Part shown: positions 1 to 4,953 of the stretch, one piece after another
Layout of the letters: every line of letters begins with the position of its first letter
Position numbering within the stretch: the stretch's first letter is position 1
The notes under the pieces: generated by a model
Told to the model about the DNA's origin: nothing
The model's input: the letters and a program-made list of their open reading frames with translations, nothing else
Database searches by the model: none
Program-made: the position numbers and the translations under genes
Source of the DNA: Archangium sp.
Lineage (GTDB): Bacteria; Myxococcota; Myxococcia; Myxococcales; Myxococcaceae
Direction: 5' to 3'
NCBI GenBank assembly: GCA_016793525.1
Contig: JAEUJT010000053.1
Coordinates: 1-5,596 of the forward strand
DNA: 5,596 bases

Positions 1-3000
1 CCGGCGGCGAACTTCCACGGCGCCGACTCGTTCACCTTCGAAGCGTCTGACGGCTCGGCGAGCTCGAACGTGGTGACTGTCTCGCTGAACGTGGCGAGCG
101 TGAACGACGTGCCGGTCGCGGCCGCGCAGTCGCTCAGCACCACTGAAGACACGGCGGTCTCCATCACCTTGAGCGCCTCCGACGACGACCACGACGCGCT
201 GACCTACTCCGTCGTCTCTGGCCCGCAGCACGGCTCGCTCACCGGCAGCGGCGCGAACCTCACCTACGCCCCGGCGGCGAACTACCACGGCCCCGACTCG
301 TTCACCTTCAAGGCGAACGATGGCCAGGCCGACTCGAACGTGGCGGTCATCTCGCTCAACATCGCGAGCGTGAACGACGCGCCGGTGGCCTCGGGCCAAT
401 CGCTCGGCACCAACGAAGACACCGCGGTGGCCGTGTCGCTCGGCCTGCACGACGACGACGCCGATTCGCTCTCGTACGAGGTCATCTCGGAGCCGCAGCA
501 CGGCTCGCTGAGCGGCACCGCGCCAAACCTCACCTACACCCCGGCGGCCAACTTTCACGGCGCTGACTCGTTCTCCTTCAAGGCGAACGACGGCCAGGCC
601 GACTCAAACGTGGCGGTCATCTCGCTGAACATCGCGAGCGTGAACGACGCGCCGGTGGCGAACGCGCAAACCCTGACCGCGAGCGAAGACGCGGCGCTGG
701 CCATCGAGCTGAGCGGCTCCGACGTGGAGGGCGACTCACTCACCTTCACCGTCTCCGTGCAGCCGCAGCACGGCACGTTGAGCGGCTCGGCGCCGAACTT
801 CACCTTCACTCCGGCGGCGAACTTCCACGGCACCGACTCGTTCACCTTCATCGCCAACGACGGCGCGCTCGACTCGGCCCCGATGACCGTCTCGCTCACC
901 ATCGACTCGGTGAATGACGCGCCAGTGGCGAACGCGCAGAGCCTCACCACCGACGAAGACACGGCGGCGACCATCACCCTCGCTGGCAGCGACACCGAAG
1001 GCGACGCGCTCACCTTCACCGTCGTCGCGCAGCCGCAACACGGCACGTTGACGGGGACGGCGCCGAACCTCAGCTACACGCCGGCCACCGGGTACCACGG
1101 CGCCGACAGCTTCTCGTTCCAGGTGAACGACGGCTCGACGGATTCCGTCGCGGCGGTGGTGTCGCTCACGGTTTCCTCGGTGAATGACGTGCCGGTGGCC
1201 GATGCGCAGTCGGTGGCGCTCGATGAAGACGTGGCGAAGGCCATCACCCTCGCGGGCAGCGACCTCGACGCCGACGCGTTGACCTTCACCGTCGTGGCGC
1301 AGCCGCAGCACGGCTCGCTCAGCGGCAGCGGCGCGAACCTCACCTACACCCCGGCGGCGAACTTCCACGGCGCTGACGCCTTCACTTTCAAGGCGAACGA
1401 CGGCCAGGCGGACTCGAACGTGGCGACCGTGTCGCTCTCCGTCGCTTCGATGAACGACGCCCCGGTGGCCGACGCTCCGGCGCTGAACGCGACCGAAGAC
1501 ACCGCGCTGACCGTCACCCTGTCGGGCCACGACAACGACGGCGACGCGCTGCAGTACCGCATCGTGACCGCGCCCGCGCACGGTACGCTGAGCGGCTCCG
1601 CGCCGAACCTCACCTACACGCCGGCCGCCAACTACGCGGGCACCGACACCTTCAGCTTCGTCGTCACCGACGGCACCACCGACTCCGCACCGGCCACCCT
1701 CTCGATCTCGGTGAGCGCGGTGAATGACGCGCCGACCGTGCAGGCCCAGAGCGTCATGGTCGACGAAGACCTGGCCACGGCCTTCACCCTGAACGGCACC
1801 GACGTCGACGGCGACGCGCTGACCTTCGTCATCGTCACCCAGCCGCAACACGGCACGCTGACTGGGACCGCGCCGAACCTCACCTACACGCCCAACGCGA
1901 ACGCCTCGGGCACCGACACCTTCAGCTTCCACGTGAAAGACGGCGCGGAGACCACCGACGACGTCACCGTCACCCTCTCCGTCACCGCGGTGAACGACGC
2001 GCCGGTGGCCGAGGCGCACGAGCGCTCGACCAATGAAGACGCCGAGCTCGAGCTCACCCTCGCGGCGACCGACGTGGAGCACGACACCCTCACCTTCCGC
2101 GTCGTGGCCCAGCCGCAGCACGGCACGCTGACTGGCACCGCGCCGTCGCTGCGCTACCTGCCGGCAGCCAACTTCACCGGCGCCGACACCTTCACCTTCG
2201 TCGCCAACGACGGCCAGGTGGACTCCGCGGTCGCGACCATCTCCATCACCGTCACGGGAGTGAACGACGCGCCCCTCGCCTCCGCGCTCTCGGCCACCAC
2301 GCCTGAAGACGCGCCCCTCGCCCTCGTGCTCTCCGGCACCGACGTCGACAACGACGCGCTCACCTTTACCGTGGTGGGCCAGCCGACCCGCGGCACCTTG
2401 AGCGGCGTCGCGCCGAACCTCACCTACACCCCGGCGCAAGACGTCATCGGCGGCGACTCGTTCACCTTCATCGTGAGCGACGGCACCGTCGACTCCGCGC
2501 CGGCCACGGTCTCCATCGAGGTGGGCCCGATGAACGACGCGCCGGTGGCGCAGAGCGGCTCGGCGACCGTGAATGAAGACGAGTCGGTGGAGCTGACCGT
2601 CATGGCCAGCGACATGGACGGCGACGCCCTCAGCTACCGCGTGGTGACCGCCCCCGCACACGGCGCGCTTTCCGGCACCGGCCCGCGCTTCACCTACACC
2701 CCGGCGGCGAACTTCTTCGGCGCCGACAGCTTCACCTTCCAGGTGAGCGACGGCCAGGCCGACTCGACCGTGGCGACCATCTCCCTCGCGGTGAGCAGCG
2801 TCGACGACGCGCCGGTGGCCGACGCGCAAGAGGTGACGGTGCAAGAAGGCGCGAGCACCGAGGTGCACCTGCACGGCAACGACCTCGAAGGCGCAGAGCT
2901 CAGCTACCGCATCGTGGCGCAGCCCGAACACGGCCAGCTCCTCGGCGACGGCGCGCACCGCGTCTACAAGCCGGCGCACTTCTTCAACGGAGTCGACCGC

Positions 3001-3069
3001 TTCACCTTCGTGGTGGTGGCCGACGGGGTGGAATCGGCTCCGGTGGAGGTGGTCATCACCGTGTTGCCC
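1..3069 (+). repeat. Tandem array of 270-bp cadherin-like repeats (11 complete plus one partial)
   Basis: Taking the VND(A/V)P motif as the unit start, repeats begin at 100, 370, 640, 910, 1180, 1450, 1720, 1990, 2260, 2530 and 2800, every step exactly 270 bp; bases 1-99 are the tail of an earlier unit. Each encodes a 90-residue beta-sandwich-type domain of the bacterial cadherin-like / Ig-like (Big_9, 'tandem-95'-like) class. Conserved positions include an acidic DED near residue 17, a D(x)DGDxL motif near residues 28-34, PxHGxL near 42-47, YTPAAN near 55-60, DSFTF near 65-69 and a terminal VNDAP that leads into the next unit. The acidic residues at unit boundaries fit Ca2+ coordination that stiffens the rod (family knowledge). 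The number of units upstream of the window cannot be seen. Confidence 0.95.
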
Positions 3070-4638
3070 AGCGTCGACTCGCTCGGCGGTGGCGGCCTGG
3101 GCTGCAGCTCCACTGGCAGCAACGCGATGCCGACGCTGGCGCTGTGCGTGGCGGCGCTCCTTCTGCTCCGCCGCCGCCGTGCGAGCGTGGCCGTAGGCGC
3201 GCTGGCGGTGTCGCTCTCGACGGGTGCGCTGGCGCAGACGCAGTCGCCGTCGGTGATGCCGAACCTCGACGTGGAGACCCTCCGCCTCAACCCCGGCGCG
3301 AAGGGCAGCCTGGTCACCGAAGAAGGCCTGCTGATGGACCAAGGCGCGCTGCGCGTCTCGGTCACTGGCCACTACGAATACGAGCCGCTCGTGCTCTTCC
3401 GCAACGGCGAGCGCGCCGGAGCGCTGGTGAAGGACCGCGTCACCACCCACGTGGCGGTGGGGTGGGCGCCGCTGAGCTGGCTCGAGGTCGGAGCGCAGCT
3501 GCCGGTGGTGCTTACCCAGCGCGGCGATGACCTGACCGAGCTCGGCTACGCGCGACCCGCGCCGACGTCGCTCGGCTCCTCGGTGGTGCAGGCGCGTGTG
3601 GGCGTTTTGCAAGAGCGGCGCGGCAGCGTGATGGACCTCTCGGTGTCGCTCGGGGTGTTGCTGCCGACGGGCACCAGCGCCGCGCTGTCGAGTGAGGTCG
3701 GCGTACTCCCGCGCGTGGGCATCGGGCACTCGTTGACGTCGTGGCTGCGGCTCGGCGGCGAGGTGGCCATGGCGCTGCGCCCGTCGACGACCTTCGACGC
3801 CACGACCGTCACCCGCACCGGCGTCGAGGGCGCGGTCTCGCTGCAGACGATGGGCGACGGCCTGCGCGGAGAGTTGACCTACCGCGGCCTCATTCCCACC
3901 GCTGGCGGCCGTGCCACGAGCGAGCTGCTGGCGGGCGCGCGCAAGCCCCTCGGCTCGTACGTCGAGGTGTACGCCGTGGGCGGCATGGGCATCGGGCTCG
4001 GGCTGGGGACGCCTGCGTTCCGCGCGCTCCTCGGGGTTTCGATGACCCTGCCCGTGAACCAAGCCCCGAAGCGAAGCGACGAGCCCATTCCCGCGCCGCC
4101 CGCAACGCCCGCGCCAACGCTGGCGCCAGTCACCGAAGACGCAGTCGCCGCGGCGCCGGTGGAGGTGGAGGTGGCACCTTCGCCGGTCGAATCGAAACCC
4201 GCGACGACGACGACCTTCGACGCAGCGCGGGCCGCGGCCATCGCCGCGACCAACCACGAGCTGCAGGCGGCGATGCCCGCGGGCGGGCTGTTCCTCCGAG
4301 CCAGCGAGCGGCTCAACGGCAAGGCCGCTCCCGCGCTCGACCGCATCGCCGCGATTCTGAACCGGCACCCTGAATTCCCCCGCGTGCGCATCGAGGGCCA
4401 CGTCGACCCGAGCCCCGACGAGGCCGCCAACCTCGAGCTCACCCAGGCTCGAGCCGATGCCGTGCGCGCGTACCTGATCAGCCGCGGCGTCGCTGCGGAG
4501 CGACTCTCCGCGCACGGCTACGGCTCGGAGCGCCCGTGGGTGCCGAACACCAGCCCGCTCGGCCGCGCCGCCAACCGCCGCGTCGAGGTCGTGGTCGAGC
4601 AGTCGACCGCCGACGCCAGCTCCGCCGTGTCACCGTGA
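1..4638 (+). CDS. Cadherin-like tandem-repeat protein fused through an internal MYXO-CTERM-like segment to an OmpA-family barrel (5' partial)
   Basis: The frame is open from base 1, already inside a repeat, so the true start and any N-terminal signal peptide lie upstream; a GTG at 70 is mid-repeat and not a credible start. Visible residues, numbered from base 1: 1-1023, cadherin-like/Ig-like repeats of 90 residues with DED(T/L), DxDGDxL, PQHG(S/T)L, YTPAANFxG, DSFTF, NDG and VNDAPVA motifs; 1029-1060, MYXO-CTERM-like segment; 1061-1078, signal-peptide-like helix ending ALA; about 1079-1352, predicted outer-membrane barrel of alternating amphipathic strands; 1353-1405, Pro/Ala/Val linker; about 1410-1534, OmpA-like domain; stop TGA at 4636. 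The inferred role is a surface or envelope adhesin stalk anchored to outer membrane and peptidoglycan. Repeats of this kind are known to bind Ca2+ and serve adhesion; the ligand here is unknown. The whole protein shows only two Cys, both at the junction. A sorting signal in mid-protein is odd. The reading frame is very secure, the repeat and OmpA assignments strong, and the processing inferred. Confidence 0.95.
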   Translation, partial: PAANFHGADSFTFEASDGSASSNVVTVSLNVASVNDVPVAAAQSLSTTEDTAVSITLSASDDDHDALTYSVVSGPQHGSLTGSGANLTYAPAANYHGPDSFTFKANDGQADSNVAVISLNIASVNDAPVASGQSLGTNEDTAVAVSLGLHDDDADSLSYEVISEPQHGSLSGTAPNLTYTPAANFHGADSFSFKANDGQADSNVAVISLNIASVNDAPVANAQTLTASEDAALAIELSGSDVEGDSLTFTVSVQPQHGTLSGSAPNFTFTPAANFHGTDSFTFIANDGALDSAPMTVSLTIDSVNDAPVANAQSLTTDEDTAATITLAGSDTEGDALTFTVVAQPQHGTLTGTAPNLSYTPATGYHGADSFSFQVNDGSTDSVAAVVSLTVSSVNDVPVADAQSVALDEDVAKAITLAGSDLDADALTFTVVAQPQHGSLSGSGANLTYTPAANFHGADAFTFKANDGQADSNVATVSLSVASMNDAPVADAPALNATEDTALTVTLSGHDNDGDALQYRIVTAPAHGTLSGSAPNLTYTPAANYAGTDTFSFVVTDGTTDSAPATLSISVSAVNDAPTVQAQSVMVDEDLATAFTLNGTDVDGDALTFVIVTQPQHGTLTGTAPNLTYTPNANASGTDTFSFHVKDGAETTDDVTVTLSVTAVNDAPVAEAHERSTNEDAELELTLAATDVEHDTLTFRVVAQPQHGTLTGTAPSLRYLPAANFTGADTFTFVANDGQVDSAVATISITVTGVNDAPLASALSATTPEDAPLALVLSGTDVDNDALTFTVVGQPTRGTLSGVAPNLTYTPAQDVIGGDSFTFIVSDGTVDSAPATVSIEVGPMNDAPVAQSGSATVNEDESVELTVMASDMDGDALSYRVVTAPAHGALSGTGPRFTYTPAANFFGADSFTFQVSDGQADSTVATISLAVSSVDDAPVADAQEVTVQEGASTEVHLHGNDLEGAELSYRIVAQPEHGQLLGDGAHRVYKPAHFFNGVDRFTFVVVADGVESAPVEVVITVLPSVDSLGGGGLGCSSTGSNAMPTLALCVAALLLLRRRRASVAVGALAVSLSTGALAQTQSPSVMPNLDVETLRLNPGAKGSLVTEEGLLMDQGALRVSVTGHYEYEPLVLFRNGERAGALVKDRVTTHVAVGWAPLSWLEVGAQLPVVLTQRGDDLTELGYARPAPTSLGSSVVQARVGVLQERRGSVMDLSVSLGVLLPTGTSAALSSEVGVLPRVGIGHSLTSWLRLGGEVAMALRPSTTFDATTVTRTGVEGAVSLQTMGDGLRGELTYRGLIPTAGGRATSELLAGARKPLGSYVEVYAVGGMGIGLGLGTPAFRALLGVSMTLPVNQAPKRSDEPIPAPPATPAPTLAPVTEDAVAAAPVEVEVAPSPVESKPATTTTFDAARAAAIAATNHELQAAMPAGGLFLRASERLNGKAAPALDRIAAILNRHPEFPRVRIEGHVDPSPDEAANLELTQARADAVRAYLISRGVAAERLSAHGYGSERPWVPNTSPLGRAANRRVEVVVEQSTADASSAVSP
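2800..3069 (+). repeat. Last, diverged repeat of the array
   Basis: This unit keeps the 90-residue length but differs at the signature sites. The opening is VDDAP rather than VNDAP, the acidic DED(T) motif is replaced by QEGAS, PQHG becomes PEHG, and YTPAAN becomes YKPAH. It does not end in VNDAP but in VLPS, followed by a short spacer into a Gly run. It probably acts as a membrane-proximal cap for the rod and has likely lost part of the inter-domain metal site. The repeat identity is clear; the cap role is inferred from position and divergence. Confidence 0.8.
3085..3180 (+). other. Internal MYXO-CTERM-like sorting segment
   Basis: Residues 1029-1060 read as a Gly-rich lead (GGGGLG), a Cys at 1035 (codon 3103-3105) followed by Ser/Thr/Gly/Ser, a hydrophobic helix (LALCVAALLLL) and then four Arg codons at 3169-3180. 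This matches the tripartite plan of MYXO-CTERM protein-sorting signals of myxobacteria, in which an invariant Cys precedes a membrane helix and a basic stop. Such signals are thought to be processed by CPBP-family intramembrane proteases called myxosortases (established knowledge). They normally sit at the extreme C-terminus; here about 485 further residues follow in frame. The motif match was made by eye. Alternatively it could be a plain stop-transfer helix. Confidence 0.75.
3169..3234 (+). other. Internal signal-peptide-like segment with Ala-Leu-Ala cleavage site
   Basis: Residues 1057-1078 have the form of a Sec signal peptide: a basic n-region (four Arg, shared with the preceding sorting motif), a hydrophobic core (ASVAVGALAVSLSTG) and an AxA site (ALA, codons 3226-3234) before Gln-Thr-Gln. 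Cleavage by signal peptidase I at ALA|QTQ would give the downstream barrel/OmpA part the mature N-terminus of an ordinary outer-membrane protein. With the preceding helix it forms a hairpin with a short Arg-rich turn, which by the positive-inside rule would be cytoplasmic. The pattern is plain in the sequence; actual cleavage is inferred. Confidence 0.7.
3235..4056 (+). other. Predicted outer-membrane beta-barrel domain
   Basis: Residues about 1079-1352 contain repeated short strands with alternating hydrophobic and polar residues, Gly- and aromatic-rich, separated by polar loops. Examples are LRVSVTGHYEYEPLVLF, THVAVGWAPLSWLEVGAQLP, LSVSLGVLLPTG, LRGELTYRGLIPT and VEVYAVGGMGIGLG. The layout of a short N-terminal extension, a barrel of roughly 10-12 strands, a Pro/Ala linker and an OmpA-like domain is that of an OmpA-family porin-like protein. 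The strand count is estimated by eye. The segment resembles barrels I recall from myxobacterial proteins annotated as OmpA family. Passenger or pore specificity cannot be told. Confidence 0.7.
4228..4602 (+). other. C-terminal OmpA-like peptidoglycan-binding domain
   Basis: Residues about 1410-1534 carry the family hallmarks in order: a strand/helix lead (LFLRASERL, then ALDRIAAIL), IEGHVD, NLELTQARADAVRAYLISRGV, RLSAHGYGSERP, and the closing GRAANRRVEV. In E. coli OmpA the diaminopimelate of peptidoglycan is held by an Asp and an Arg 15 residues apart (D271/R286). Here Asp1469 in GHVD and Arg1484 in TQARAD are also exactly 15 apart, so the binding pair looks intact. The domain should sit in the periplasm and tether the barrel to the cell wall. 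Confidence 0.93.
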
Positions 4639-4706
4639 GGTGAGCCTTCGCGCTGAGCCGGAGCTGCACTCGCCTTGCAACCGTTCCGAAGACGGGAATT
4701 CTCCTC

Positions 4707-4730
4707 CGCTGACGCAGCGCTGTCACAGCG
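4707..4730. repeat. Two overlapping CGCTG-N3-CAGCG dyads
   Basis: CGCTG-ACG-CAGCG (4707-4719) overlaps CGCTG-TCA-CAGCG (4718-4730) by two bases. The centres are 11 bp apart, about one helical turn, and the 24 bp together form a larger imperfect palindrome centred on CAGCGCTG. It could be an operator with two stacked half-sites or a pair of mutually exclusive RNA hairpins. No T run follows, so an intrinsic terminator is unlikely. Confidence 0.4.
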
Positions 4731-4733
4731 ACA

Positions 4734-4761
4734 CCAGGTGACTCCGGAGTCTCCCCAGGTG
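4734..4761. repeat. 12-bp palindrome between two CCAGGTG direct repeats
   Basis: GACTCCGGAGTC at 4740-4751 is a perfect palindrome. CCAGGTG occurs at 4734-4740 and again at 4755-4761, exactly 21 bp apart, which puts the two copies on the same face of the helix. The arrangement would suit a regulator binding site upstream of the gene at 4954. Function is inferred only from symmetry; chance occurrence in GC-rich DNA is possible. Confidence 0.35.
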
Positions 4762-4780
4762 CGGCGTCCCTCGGCGCTGC

Positions 4781-4798
4781 CGCCGCTCCGTTGCGGCG
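4781..4798 (+). repeat. Short hairpin CGCCGC / GCGGCG
   Basis: CGCCGC (4781-4786) and GCGGCG (4793-4798) pair as a 6-bp all-GC stem with a 6-nt loop. There is no downstream T tract. It could help slow transcription after the large gene, but such hairpins are frequent by chance at this base composition. Confidence 0.25.
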
Positions 4799-4943
4799 AC
4801 ATCTCCGAAACCTGTCGAGAACCGCGCGCGTCATCCCCTTGAGCCGCCGCGCTGCGTCCCTCGGCGACGCTCCACACCCTCGAGAAGCGGCTGACACCAG
4901 CTCCGCAGCACACGCTCTGCCGCTCCGAGCGCACCGAGGTGTA

Positions 4944-4948
4944 GAAGG
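4944..4948 (+). promoter_or_regulatory. Ribosome binding site candidate for the gene at 4954
   Basis: GAAGG lies five bases before the GTG at 4954 and overlaps the in-frame TAG at 4942-4944 that closes the frame upstream. A stronger GAGGT (4936-4940) lies 13 bases upstream, which is long for that start. The nearby in-frame stop means translation cannot begin further upstream in this frame, and this site supports GTG 4954. Confidence 0.45.
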
Positions 4949-4953
4949 CGCCG

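Larger units (their letters stand above)
4639..4953 (+). other. Intergenic region, 315 bp, no convincing gene
   Basis: Between the TGA of the large gene and the GTG of the next I see no ORF with domain-like content, no tRNA or rRNA, and no classical terminator (no GC hairpin followed by a T run). It holds a short hairpin over the stop codon (4630-4643, 5-bp arms), two overlapping CGCTG-N3-CAGCG dyads (4707-4730), a perfect 12-bp palindrome flanked by CCAGGTG repeats (4734-4761), a 6-bp-stem hairpin (4781-4798) and a 13-bp direct repeat (4764-4776 and 4854-4866). The promoter of the downstream gene is probably here, but no strong sigma-70 box is visible. Confidence 0.6.

Noticed and set aside
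70..72. GTG at 70 as the true start of the large gene
   Set aside because: The frame is open to base 1 and bases 1-69 encode the conserved PAANFHGADSFTF part of a repeat, so the gene begins upstream of the window.
1..3069. CRISPR array or mobile repeat element as the source of the periodicity
   Set aside because: The period equals 90 codons in one frame and each unit encodes a recognisable cadherin-like domain, so the repetition is protein-coding.
736..4515. Very long antisense open frame of 1259 codons on the minus strand
   Set aside because: Its product is a low-complexity mix of Arg, Gly, Val, His and Ala that mirrors the repeat array in reverse. High GC at third positions and a repeat length divisible by three keep stops out of this antisense frame, and no domain is recognisable.
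3127..4638. Separate OmpA-family gene starting at the in-frame ATG at 3127
   Set aside because: No purine-rich ribosome site precedes it, the ATG lies inside the hydrophobic sorting segment, and there is no stop between the array and the barrel. A start here would give an unusual signal peptide with Arg in its middle. It remains possible but is less likely than one continuous ORF.
4630..4643. TCACC-GTGA-GGTGA hairpin over the stop codon as a terminator
   Set aside because: The stem is only 5 bp and no T run follows, so it does not meet the pattern of an intrinsic terminator.
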